From Hyphococcus sp. (GTDB lineage: Bacteria > Pseudomonadota > Alphaproteobacteria > Caulobacterales > Parvularculaceae): a stretch of DNA of 20,500 bases. The notes under the pieces were generated by a model, which was not told where the DNA came from, searched no databases, and saw nothing but the letters and a program-made list of their open reading frames with translations. This document shows, in pieces, positions 13,284 to 20,500 of this stretch; positions within the stretch are counted from its first letter, which is position 1; each line of letters opens with the position of its first letter. A program made the position numbers and the translations under genes. Location: positions 1 to 20,500 of the forward strand of contig BQJH01000020.1 of NCBI GenBank assembly GCA_021604605.1. The letters run 5' to 3'.

Positions 13284-14765
13284 TTACCCGTGACGGGCGA
13301 GTGTTTTTTTCACTGCATCCACAAGGCCCGAACGCGGCGCAGTAAACTGTGCCGGTTGATCTTCACGCCACTCTTTATTGTCTTCAATATTTTTTGACAG
13401 CGCGGCGCCCAATACGAGATCCTTTATCGTTATTTCGCCTTTGGTACGCTCGTCCTCGCCTTGAATAACAGCCACCGGCGCCGCGCGCTTGTCAGCATAT
13501 TTCAATTGTTTGGCAAAGTTTGACCCGCCAAGATAAACTTCGGCGCGCACGCCCGCATTGCGCAATTCCGCCGCCATCGTCTGATATGTAGCCATCCGGT
13601 CTTTTTCCAAGGCAAGCACCACAACGGGCCCCTGAGCCGCTGGAGCCGCTTCTTGCTTATACTCCAAAGCCGTCAGCAAGCGCGATATACCGACAGAAAT
13701 CCCGACCGCAGGCACTTCAACGCCTTTAAATCGTTTGACGAGGCCATCATAGCGCCCACCACCGCCGACAGAACCAAACTGAACCGGACGACCTTTGTCA
13801 TCCTTCGCTTCAAAGGTCAGTTCAGCTTCGAAAACCGGCCCGGTATAATATTCAAGCCCGCGAATGACCGAACAATCGAACAAGATCGGACGCGTCTCAA
13901 AATCAGGGGCCGAGGCCTTAATGCCTATAAGCTCATCAAGCCCCACTTCACCGCTTTTTGTATCGCCTAAAATTTCTGCAATAACATCAAGCGTATCTCG
14001 CTTAGAACTTTCCGGTCCGGATGCTAAAAACGACAGGACTGTTTCTATCCTTTGATCATCAAGGCCGGCGCCATCGGTAAAGTCACCGGACGCGTCTTTA
14101 CGACCTGGTCCCAAGAGCAACGCCACACCCTCAGCCCCAAGACGATCAAACTTGTCCATTGAGCGCATAACGGTCAGGCGTGTTTGCGCGTCCGCCTCTC
14201 CATCAAGGGCAATTTTTTCAAACAACCCGTCAACAATTTTACGGTTACTCACCCTGATGAAAAAATCATCGGTTGATATCCCCGCCGCCTCAATGACATC
14301 GGCAAAGAGCATGCACATCTCAGCATCCGCGTAAGGCGCGGGCGCACCGACAGTGTCGGCGTCACATTGCGTGAACTGGCGAAAGCGCCCTGGCCCCGGC
14401 TTTTCATTGCGCCAAACCGGGCCAACCTGATAACGGCGAAAGGGCTTGGGCAAGCCGTCATAATTTTCCGCCACGAACCGCGCCAACGGCGCCGTCAGAT
14501 CATAGCGCAAGCTCATCCATTGATCATCGTCATCGGTAAGGGAGAAGACGCCCTCATTCGGCCGGTCGACATCAGGCAAGAATTTACCCAGCGCATCGGT
14601 ATATTCCAGCGCAGGGGTTTCCAATGGGTCAAACCCATGGGCCTCATAAACCGCGCTGATGCGCGCCAGCATCTCTCGCTCAGAGATTAACTCAGCGCCG
14701 AGACGGTCACGAAATCCGCGCGGGACGCGCGCCTTGGGCTTAAATATCTTTTGTTTCTTCGCCAT
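13284..14765 (-). CDS. hisS: Histidyl-tRNA synthetase (alphaproteobacterial type)
   Basis: Charges tRNA-His with histidine. A 493-residue class II synthetase, longer than the roughly 420 of E. coli HisRS. The motif 2 region reads RRYQVGPVWRNEKPGPGRFRQFTQCDADTVG over two strands, and motif 1 includes RVPRGFRDRLG and FDPLETPALEYTD. The histidine-binding loop is GLEYYTGPVFEAEL, and motif 3 includes GGGGRYDGL..GVSVGISRLL-type sequence. The C-terminal anticodon-binding domain runs from about residue 395. The RQFTQCDADTVG version marks the divergent enzyme of many alphaproteobacteria, which in Caulobacter recognises a tRNA-His lacking the usual G-1. The ATG at 14765 is chosen over a TTG at 14801. 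It is the last gene of a minus-strand run and convergent with the AEC gene. Confidence 0.93.
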   Translation of the reverse strand: MAKKQKIFKPKARVPRGFRDRLGAELISEREMLARISAVYEAHGFDPLETPALEYTDALGKFLPDVDRPNEGVFSLTDDDDQWMSLRYDLTAPLARFVAENYDGLPKPFRRYQVGPVWRNEKPGPGRFRQFTQCDADTVGAPAPYADAEMCMLFADVIEAAGISTDDFFIRVSNRKIVDGLFEKIALDGEADAQTRLTVMRSMDKFDRLGAEGVALLLGPGRKDASGDFTDGAGLDDQRIETVLSFLASGPESSKRDTLDVIAEILGDTKSGEVGLDELIGIKASAPDFETRPILFDCSVIRGLEYYTGPVFEAELTFEAKDDKGRPVQFGSVGGGGRYDGLVKRFKGVEVPAVGISVGISRLLTALEYKQEAAPAAQGPVVVLALEKDRMATYQTMAAELRNAGVRAEVYLGGSNFAKQLKYADKRAAPVAVIQGEDERTKGEITIKDLVLGAALSKNIEDNKEWREDQPAQFTAPRSGLVDAVKKTLARHG

Positions 14766-14855
14766 AGATGGCGGGATAGCCGATGGCGCGCCATGGAGCA
14801 ATGCCAGGCGCGTCAGGTTTTACTTTGAGAGACCAGGCGGGGCCTTTGGAAACAC

Positions 14856-15683
14856 CTAAGGGGCGGGTGACAATTGAGCGCCCAAATCGAGAAACTCAAG
14901 CGCTTCATCTAATTTACCGGCGCCGGGAATATCATGGGCCAAATTGTTGATCACCATCAACTTAACCTGCTCTATCCCAGCCTCTTCATAGGAATGAAAC
15001 ACGTCGCGCGTCTCATGCAGATTGAAATCGTTTGAACCGGTAATGAAAACAAATCGGTTATTCTTGATCAACGGCATCAGCGCTGGCGGGTTAACCCCCC
15101 ATGGATCAACGCCCGACATAAAAATCGCGCCGTTAAAAAGCTGGGGATAAAATGTCGCCGCAAGGCTTGAGACACGACCACCACCGGAAAATCCTGAAAT
15201 GTAAACCCGCGAAGGATCAATCTCGTAATTTTTCGCGATATAGGCAGGGGAAATACTTGCCTCAATCATCCGGCGGTAGAGCGACATGTTGTTGCCGGAT
15301 TTATTGACGCTGACCCAAATCAAGTTGCGCTCTGCAATAATCTGCTTCCAACGCGTTGGAATCTTACCAACTGCTGTCGGGCTGACATAAACCATCAACC
15401 CTGCAGGGCGAGACGCGTGATACGTCTTTGGCACGTACACATCGAACTCAATCAGATGATCCGAATCCATAAACGGCGCAAAACTTTTCATGCCCGCTTC
15501 GCCGATGAGGTCCGTTAGCGCGATTGTCTCCACATATCGCCCCATTTGCAGAGGGGGCGATTTCGTTGTCGCTTCCTCACCAGAACGCGCTGATCCATCA
15601 GCCGCCAACACCAATGGCGCCTCAATCGTGAAAACCGCAAAGACGGTCAAAATAACCTGCAAGAACGCGGTCCGCGTCGCCAT
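14856..15683 (-). CDS. Secreted alpha/beta-hydrolase (esterase/PHB depolymerase-like), paralogue 1
   Basis: A 275-residue exported protein. The signal peptide (MATRTAFLQVILTVFAVF ... VLA, cleavage near residue 28) precedes an alpha/beta-hydrolase domain. The nucleophile elbow SGFSGGG has Ser166, the likely acid is Asp219 in TGSNDFN, and the likely base is His250 in INNLAHDIPG. The spacing resembles polyhydroxybutyrate depolymerase/LpqC-type esterases. It shares order and motifs with the upstream neighbour along its whole length (GRYVETI, VYVSPT, RNLIWVSVNKSGN, EASISPAYI), so the two are tandem duplicates. GGAGGG precedes the ATG with about 7 bases between, a strong site. The substrate is unknown; an ester or polyester outside the cytoplasm is the likely class. 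Confidence 0.78.
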   Translation of the reverse strand: MATRTAFLQVILTVFAVFTIEAPLVLAADGSARSGEEATTKSPPLQMGRYVETIALTDLIGEAGMKSFAPFMDSDHLIEFDVYVPKTYHASRPAGLMVYVSPTAVGKIPTRWKQIIAERNLIWVSVNKSGNNMSLYRRMIEASISPAYIAKNYEIDPSRVYISGFSGGGRVSSLAATFYPQLFNGAIFMSGVDPWGVNPPALMPLIKNNRFVFITGSNDFNLHETRDVFHSYEEAGIEQVKLMVINNLAHDIPGAGKLDEALEFLDLGAQLSPAP

Positions 15684-15827
15684 TATTATCCCTCCGGCTT
15701 TTGCCTGACATGGACAGCCTTGCACTGCCGCCCACATCTTACGCCTCTTGCGGGCGATTTTGGCCTAATTACTCAACAACCCACTTTTGTGGAGAGGAAC
15801 ATATAGCGCAATTTTCTGCTAAAAGCA

Positions 15828-16652
15828 TCAGGGGGCGTAGTCCGGGTTCAGGCCGGGTTTTGCACTGTCAGCCCACCCTCCTGTGACTAACGGCTGCGGC
15901 GCAACGTCGTCGAGAAATGACAAGGCTTCATTATATTTTTCGCCATCCGGCAGAGAATGAGCCATATTGTTGATAACCATCAGCTTAATGTTCGCCACTC
16001 CCGCCTCCTGATAGCGCCTATGGATTTGACGGGTCTGATTGAGATTGAAATCTTGAGAGCCAGAGAGAAAGACAAATCTGTTCTGTTTGATTTGTTCAAA
16101 CAGTTCCGGCGGGTTGTGTTCCCATGGTCTGACACCACAAATATAGATCGCGCCCTTGAAAAGGTCCGCATAATACGTCGCGACCAGGCTGGAAATCTTA
16201 CCACCGCCAGAAAAACCTGAAACATAAATTCGCTCAGGATCAATCTCATGTGTTCGGGTGATGAATGCCGGCGAAATGCTCGCTTCAACGATCCGTCGCA
16301 AAGCCGGAACACCATTGCCGGATTTACTGACACTCACCCAAATGAGATTGCGCTGCGACATAACCGGCTCCCACATTTTTGGCAGCTGGCCGCTTTTAGT
16401 CGGACTGACATACACTAAAAGCCCCGGCGGATTTTCCGGGTCATAATTTTCCGGCACATACACATTAAAAGGTATTGTGTGGTCTGGCTCCATTATGTCG
16501 CCGAATGCAGAAGCTTCACCAGCGTCAAAGAGTTCAGAGAGTTTTATAGTTTCTATATACCGACCGGTTTTTAGCGGCTCTTCTTCGGCGGAAGCAAAAC
16601 CAAACGATTGAACAGAAAATAAAATAACAACAATCGAGAACAGACGGCGCAT
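15828..16652 (-). CDS. Secreted alpha/beta-hydrolase (esterase/PHB depolymerase-like), paralogue 2
   Basis: A 274-residue exported protein with signal peptide MRRLFSIVVILFSV ... ASA (cleavage near residue 22). The nucleophile elbow SGFSGGG has Ser148; the likely acid is Asp201 in SGSQDFN and the likely base His232 in NNMAHSLPD, giving a complete candidate triad. GRYIETI, VYVSPTKSG, RNLIWVSVSKSGNG and EASISPAFI align with the downstream copy, and both keep the triad, so neither looks decayed. The C-terminus is about 25 residues longer than the paralogue's. GGAGGG sits 8-9 bases before the ATG at 16652; the in-frame GTG at 16658 is too close to it. It lies 52 bases after the cyclophilin gene on the same strand, probably co-transcribed. 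Confidence 0.78.
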   Translation of the reverse strand: MRRLFSIVVILFSVQSFGFASAEEEPLKTGRYIETIKLSELFDAGEASAFGDIMEPDHTIPFNVYVPENYDPENPPGLLVYVSPTKSGQLPKMWEPVMSQRNLIWVSVSKSGNGVPALRRIVEASISPAFITRTHEIDPERIYVSGFSGGGKISSLVATYYADLFKGAIYICGVRPWEHNPPELFEQIKQNRFVFLSGSQDFNLNQTRQIHRRYQEAGVANIKLMVINNMAHSLPDGEKYNEALSFLDDVAPQPLVTGGWADSAKPGLNPDYAP

Positions 16653-16704
16653 GATCACGACCCTCCCTATAAACTCTTCCCTCCGGGCAGAGATTATTCA
16701 GCCT

Positions 16705-17280
16705 TTAGTCTATTGGATCAACCCGTAGGATAATCACCGGCTCGACAGGCACTTCCGCATCGAAATCACCTCCCGGTCCGGTTTCTACACTGCCGATCGC
16801 ATCGACTACATCCAGGCCTTCAATGACCTTGCCAAACACTGCATAGCCGTAAATCGGCCCAAGATCTGTGACACGATGATCCAGCGCCGTATTGTCAGTA
16901 ATGTTGATAAACCATTGCGCTTGCGCACTATCCGGGCTGTCGCCGCGGGCCATGGAAAGCGCACCGCGCTTGTTCTTCAGCCCATTATCACCCTCATAGA
17001 CAATAGGCTCACGCAACACGCGTTGATTAAAATATTTGGAGTATCCCCCGCCCTGAATAAGATAATCTTTCACAACCCGGTGAACGATCGTTCGGTCATA
17101 GTGTCCGGTCGTTGCATATTGCAAAAAATTGGCGACACTTTCCGGCGCATCGTCGGGGTAAAGCTCCACGAGAATGTCGCCCATTGATGTTGAAATTTTT
17201 GCTTTTTTCTGCGCCTGCGCATCACTTAATAAAGCAAAAGAAAATAACGCCGCCGCGAAAACTACCAAAACCTGGCGCAT
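16705..17280 (-). CDS. Periplasmic cyclophilin-type peptidyl-prolyl isomerase
   Basis: A 191-residue protein with signal peptide (MRQVLVVFAAALFSFALL ... AQA), so acting on proteins in the periplasm by cis-trans isomerisation of X-Pro bonds. The mature part has the cyclophilin core: ISTSMGDILVELYPDDAPESVANF, active-site Arg in VHRVVKDYLIQGGG, SAQAQWFINITDN and YGYAVFGKVIEGLDVVD. This resembles E. coli PpiA. The PpiA-type Phe in QFF is Trp here (QWFI) and the human Trp121 position is not Trp, as in many bacterial enzymes. The ATG follows the pgi stop codon after a single base, and its ribosome-binding site (AAGGGAG) lies in the pgi coding end, so translation is probably coupled. An in-frame start at 17313 would overlap pgi. 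Confidence 0.9.
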   Translation of the reverse strand: MRQVLVVFAAALFSFALLSDAQAQKKAKISTSMGDILVELYPDDAPESVANFLQYATTGHYDRTIVHRVVKDYLIQGGGYSKYFNQRVLREPIVYEGDNGLKNKRGALSMARGDSPDSAQAQWFINITDNTALDHRVTDLGPIYGYAVFGKVIEGLDVVDAIGSVETGPGGDFDAEVPVEPVIILRVDPID

Positions 17281-17281
17281 A

Positions 17282-18952
17282 TTATTCTCCCTTATTATTC
17301 GTTCGTATCTCATTTATCCAATTAATAAGGCCGTTTGTGGACGCATCGTGATCCGTTACATGCTGAGCTTGTGCGGCAATTGCAGCGATCTCAGGCAGGA
17401 TTGATTTCGCCAACACCTTGCCTAACTCAACGCCCCATTGATCAAAAGAATTGACGCCCCAGATGACGCCCTGACAGAATATTTTGTGCTCGTATAACGC
17501 AATCAACGCGCCAAGCGTTGCCGGCGTCAGTTTTTCCATAACAATCGAATTGGAAGGACGGTCACCCGGAAAGACCTTATGTGGCGCCAGAGCGTCAATC
17601 TCCGGCTTGCTGTGACCTTCTGTCGCCATTTCAGCGCGGACCTCTTTTTCAGTTTTGCCGCGCATCAAGGCCTCGGTTTGCGCAAGAAAATTTGACAACA
17701 GCATTTCATGATGCGCGCCCAGCGGCGACTGACTAAGCGCCGGCGCAATGAAATCCGAGGAAACGATATCCGTTCCCTGATGCAATAGCTGGTAGAACGC
17801 ATGCTGACCATTGGTGCCCGGCTCACCGAATATGACCGGCCCGGTTTCAACACCAACGGGCGCGCCATCGATCGTCACCGTTTTACCGTTTGATTCCATA
17901 TCCGCCTGCTGCAGATAGGCTGGCAGACGATGAAGGTGTTGGTCATAGGGCAATACGGCATGCGCCGCCGCCCCTTGGAAATTACGATTCCAGACGCCAA
18001 CAAGCGCGAGCATCATCGGCATGTTTTCTTTCACTGGCGCTGTACGAAAATGCTCATCCATGGCATGGGCGCCGCGCAAAAGGTTTTCAAAATTCTCAAA
18101 GCCAATTTGCAGAGCGATAGAAAGACCGATGGCCGACCAGAGCGAATAGCGCCCGCCAACCCAGTCCCAAAACCGGAACATATTCTTGGGATCAATACCA
18201 AAAGCGGTGACCGATGCCTCATTTGTTGAAAGCGCAACAAAGTGCTTTGCGACAGAATCTTCCGGCGCGCCGCTGTTTAAGAACCAGGCTTTTGCACTTT
18301 GAGCATTGGCGAGGGTTTCCTGTGTGGTGAATGTTTTTGACGCCACAACAAAAAGGGTTGTTTCTGGATCAATCACCGCCAGAACATCACTGAGATGTTG
18401 ACCATCCACATTAGAAACAAAAAAGGCGCGCCGCCCGTTTATCCAGTATGGTCGCAAAGCATCAACAACCATTTGCGGGCCAAGGTCTGATCCGCCGATC
18501 CCTATGTTAACGACAGTGTCGAGAGATTTGCCCGTATGACCTTTAAACATACCTTGGTGAAGGTCAGCACAGAATTTTTTCATTTTATCGCGCTCAGCCC
18601 GCACAGGCTGTGACACGTCTTCTCCATCGACATGGTAGGCGCGAGCCGCAAAGTCCCTCAGCGCTACATGCAAAACCGCACGGCTCTCAGTTTTATTGAT
18701 CGACTTTCCTTCGATCATGTCTTTGCGAGCGCCCTCAATATCAACGGCTACAGCCAACGCCGCTAACTTATCCGCCACCTCATCTGTGATCTTGTTTTTT
18801 GAATAATCGAGAAAGAGCCCTGCAGCCTCAATAGAAAAGCGCTCAAACCGGCCTTGATCTTCCGCAAACATATCCCGCATGGAAATATCACTGAGAGCGG
18901 CTGCGCTATCTGCCAATGATTGCCACTCAGATGTTTTCGAAACGCCGCTCAT
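17282..18952 (-). CDS. pgi: Glucose-6-phosphate isomerase
   Basis: Interconverts glucose-6-phosphate and fructose-6-phosphate in the cytoplasm. The 556 residues match the long bacterial PGI form. Signatures are the sugar-phosphate-binding GIGGSDLGPQM, PGI signature 1 DWVGGRYSLWSAIGLS and signature 2 GVIWGVNSFDQWGVELGK, whose final Lys is catalytic. The catalytic Glu and His are in QADMESNGK and GTNGQHAFYQLLHQG. AAGG precedes the ATG by about 8 bases. It is the first gene of the minus-strand run, overlaps no other gene and is separated from the cyclophilin start by one base. Confidence 0.96.
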   Translation of the reverse strand: MSGVSKTSEWQSLADSAAALSDISMRDMFAEDQGRFERFSIEAAGLFLDYSKNKITDEVADKLAALAVAVDIEGARKDMIEGKSINKTESRAVLHVALRDFAARAYHVDGEDVSQPVRAERDKMKKFCADLHQGMFKGHTGKSLDTVVNIGIGGSDLGPQMVVDALRPYWINGRRAFFVSNVDGQHLSDVLAVIDPETTLFVVASKTFTTQETLANAQSAKAWFLNSGAPEDSVAKHFVALSTNEASVTAFGIDPKNMFRFWDWVGGRYSLWSAIGLSIALQIGFENFENLLRGAHAMDEHFRTAPVKENMPMMLALVGVWNRNFQGAAAHAVLPYDQHLHRLPAYLQQADMESNGKTVTIDGAPVGVETGPVIFGEPGTNGQHAFYQLLHQGTDIVSSDFIAPALSQSPLGAHHEMLLSNFLAQTEALMRGKTEKEVRAEMATEGHSKPEIDALAPHKVFPGDRPSNSIVMEKLTPATLGALIALYEHKIFCQGVIWGVNSFDQWGVELGKVLAKSILPEIAAIAAQAQHVTDHDASTNGLINWINEIRTNNKGE

Positions 18953-19055
18953 AAGGCCGCCTTATTCATGACTGCGAGGTGATAGGAACAAATTGATAGG
19001 GATTTTAGGCATCTATCTCAACGCGTTTTAACAAAAACAAAATAAGTAATTAATC

Positions 19056-19274
19056 ATGCAATCGACACCCACACGCCCGAACCCGTTGGCAACCATTCTC
19101 GCAAACGCCATCCCGCGCCTTGCAGCCATTACGGCTGTGTGCATGATTTTTGGAGCGAAAGCGCTGGAAAATGAGCGTCAGCTGGCGGCGGCGACCCCTG
19201 AGGAAATACAGCAGACAGCCTCACACATAGCTATGAACCCGGCCAGAGGCGAAGAACCCTATACTCTGAATTAA
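19056..19274 (+). CDS. Small hypothetical protein (72 residues)
   Basis: A 72-residue ORF in the gap between pgi (divergent) and the DsbD-like gene (convergent, 13 bases apart). The N-terminus is polar and Pro-rich (MQSTPTRPNP), followed by a moderately hydrophobic stretch IPRLAAITAVCMIFGAKAL (about 19-37) and an acidic C-terminus. It could be a weak membrane anchor or amphipathic helix. Codon choice looks like neighbouring genes, which supports coding. There is no clear ribosome-binding site in the AT-rich sequence before the ATG, so it may be leaderless or start elsewhere. I do not recognise a family. Confidence 0.5.
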   Translation: MQSTPTRPNPLATILANAIPRLAAITAVCMIFGAKALENERQLAAATPEEIQQTASHIAMNPARGEEPYTLN

Positions 19275-19287
19275 CCGGCTACCCCAC

Positions 19288-20500
19288 CTAAAGCCCGGAA
19301 AACGCTTCACGAATGTTCTTTTTCGTTAATGTAGGCGGTAAAATTTTCGCAGAGCCAGTCGCCGGATAAACCACATATAGGGGCACGCCACTCGCACCGT
19401 ATGAGGCAAGCGCCTCGGTAATTTTCGGGTCCCTTACCGTCCAATCTGCAACCATCAATACGGCGCCCGCCGATTGAAAAACTTCCGCCGTCTCCGCGCT
19501 TTTCAAAACAGTCATTTTGTTGAACTGGCAAGTCACACACCAATCCGCCGTAAAGTCGATAAAGACCGGCGTTCCCGCCGCCCGATAATTCGCCAACGCC
19601 TCAGCATCATATGCTTCTGTTGCGATTGAACCATAGGCGCCGGGCGCGGTGCTGATAGAGGCTGACCGGGCCTCTATTCGGGTTAAGGGCGCAATCGCTA
19701 ATAAAGCCGCGAGAGCCGAAACAACCCTGATAACGATCGCCTTCACGTCGTCGCCTTTGCTGAGCTCAAACAACCAAGCGGAGAAGGCCAGCAAAATGGC
19801 GCCCATCAAAATGATGGCCAAAGCCCCTTCGCCCGCCTGTCGTGAGAATACCCAGAGAAAATACGCCGCAGCTGCAAAGACAGGGAATGCAAGCGCCTGT
19901 TTAAAGACCGCCATCCAAGGACCCGGTTTTGGCAAACGCCGCCCCAGACCGGGCGCATAGGCAAGGGCGAGATACGGCGCCGCCAACCCGAGCGCCATCG
20001 CAACAAAAATGGCCATGCCAGCGGCTGGAGAAAGCGTCAGGGCGGCGCCCATGGGCGCGGTCAACAAAGGACCGATGCACGGCGCCGCAACTACCACCGC
20101 CAACACGCCGGTAAAGAAGGCGCCGGAGGCCCCGTTCTGTTTTGTGAGGGTATCGCCTGCGCCCGTAATACTTTCCCCCACGGAAAAAAGCCCGGCGAGA
20201 TTAAGTCCGACAAGAAAAAGCACATAAGCTGAAAGACCGACCACCAATGGGGATTGTAAATGAAAGCCCCAGCCAAGCTGTTCACCGCCCGCGCGCAGCG
20301 CCAGCAAAATACTGCCCATAAAGATGAACATCGCCAGGACGCCGCCTGTATAGAAAAGGCCATGCTTGCGTATTGTAACAGGGTCTTTCTTTGCAGCCTG
20401 CATCATCGATGCAGCTTTGACAAAAAGGATCGGGAAAACGCACGGCATGATATTGAGAATAATACCGCCGAAAAATGCGAGCGCTAAAAGCACCGCTATA
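19288..20500 (-). CDS. DsbD/ScsB-like thiol:disulfide interchange protein (partial, N-terminus beyond window)
   Basis: Passes electrons from cytoplasmic thioredoxin across the membrane to periplasmic disulfide isomerases, cytochrome maturation or resistance proteins. The visible 404 residues start inside the first membrane helix. The frame stays open to the window edge; a GTG at 20493 is unlikely to be the true start, since the family has an N-terminal periplasmic domain before this point. The transmembrane core has the paired redox cysteines in NIMPCVFPI and AAPCIGPLL, with about eight helices. The C-terminal thioredoxin-like domain carries the CxxC in ADWCVTCQFNK followed by the cis-Pro loop GVPLYVVY. 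A three-domain DsbD/ScsB architecture is therefore likely; which of the two cannot be decided without the N-terminus. Confidence 0.9.
   Translation of the reverse strand, partial: IAVLLALAFFGGIILNIMPCVFPILFVKAASMMQAAKKDPVTIRKHGLFYTGGVLAMFIFMGSILLALRAGGEQLGWGFHLQSPLVVGLSAYVLFLVGLNLAGLFSVGESITGAGDTLTKQNGASGAFFTGVLAVVVAAPCIGPLLTAPMGAALTLSPAAGMAIFVAMALGLAAPYLALAYAPGLGRRLPKPGPWMAVFKQALAFPVFAAAAYFLWVFSRQAGEGALAIILMGAILLAFSAWLFELSKGDDVKAIVIRVVSALAALLAIAPLTRIEARSASISTAPGAYGSIATEAYDAEALANYRAAGTPVFIDFTADWCVTCQFNKMTVLKSAETAEVFQSAGAVLMVADWTVRDPKITEALASYGASGVPLYVVYPATGSAKILPPTLTKKNIREAFSGL

Noticed and set aside
13275..13291. ACGGGT/ACCCGT hairpin between the AEC and hisS stops as a terminator
   Set aside because: Only 6 bp, overlaps the hisS stop codon and has no T-tract on either strand.
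14783..14794. 12-bp palindrome ATGGCGCGCCAT just upstream of hisS as an operator
   Set aside because: The GGCGCC/GGCGCGCC type of sequence is common in this window, so the palindrome is not distinctive without conservation data.
1..20500. CRISPR array, insertion sequence, prophage or defence island
   Set aside because: No spaced direct repeats, transposase, integrase, phage structural or nuclease genes were seen on either strand.

Overview
The window reads as chromosomal DNA of an alphaproteobacterium. The response regulator at 947-1303 is a near-textbook CpdR, the protein at 11561-11917 is the alphaproteobacterial DUF2794 family, and the histidyl-tRNA synthetase has the non-canonical alphaproteobacterial sequence type. 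A kinase plus ECF-sigma pair and secreted esterases would fit a marine Hyphomonadaceae/Parvularculaceae-like bacterium, but that lineage guess is inference. Base composition is moderate. I see no insertion sequence, prophage, CRISPR array or rRNA.

Layout, left to right. 1-756 (-): N-formylglutamate amidohydrolase, cut by the window edge. 947-1303 (+): CpdR, followed by tRNA-Val(GAC) at 1410-1484 and a gene-free, structured stretch of about 310 bases that may hold a non-coding RNA. 1798-4362 (-): a membrane-anchored Ser/Thr kinase with a large extracytoplasmic C-terminal half. It is divergent from an ECF sigma factor (4505-5077, +) of the kinase-linked family, which precedes a hybrid histidine kinase (5190-6893, +). 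A strong bidirectional terminator separates that from a secreted YbjN-like protein (6952-7710, -) and a probable 39-residue membrane peptide overlapping its start (7707-7826, -). Next come rsmB, a Bax-inhibitor-1 family membrane protein and a TTC38-like repeat protein (all +), DUF2794 (-), and an AEC-family transporter (+). A five-gene minus-strand run follows: pgi, periplasmic cyclophilin, two tandem secreted esterase paralogues and hisS. The right end has a small unknown ORF (+) and a DsbD/ScsB-like thiol:disulfide interchange protein (-) cut by the window edge.

How the parts may work together. The most interesting unit is the divergent kinase/ECF pair. In the ECF43-type arrangement known from Vibrio EcfP/PknT, the sigma factor is switched on by threonine phosphorylation rather than by release from an anti-sigma factor. 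Here the sigma-2.2 segment has two threonines where classical ECF factors carry acidic residues. The kinase has a transmembrane helix and an outside domain, as a sensor should, though its catalytic loop has Ser where Lys is expected. Inverted repeats with 19-base spacers lie on both sides of the sigma gene. The rest of the window is mostly housekeeping (tRNA, rRNA methylation, aminoacylation, glycolysis, envelope protein folding and redox). The tandem esterases inside the pgi-to-hisS run are the main accessory-looking element.
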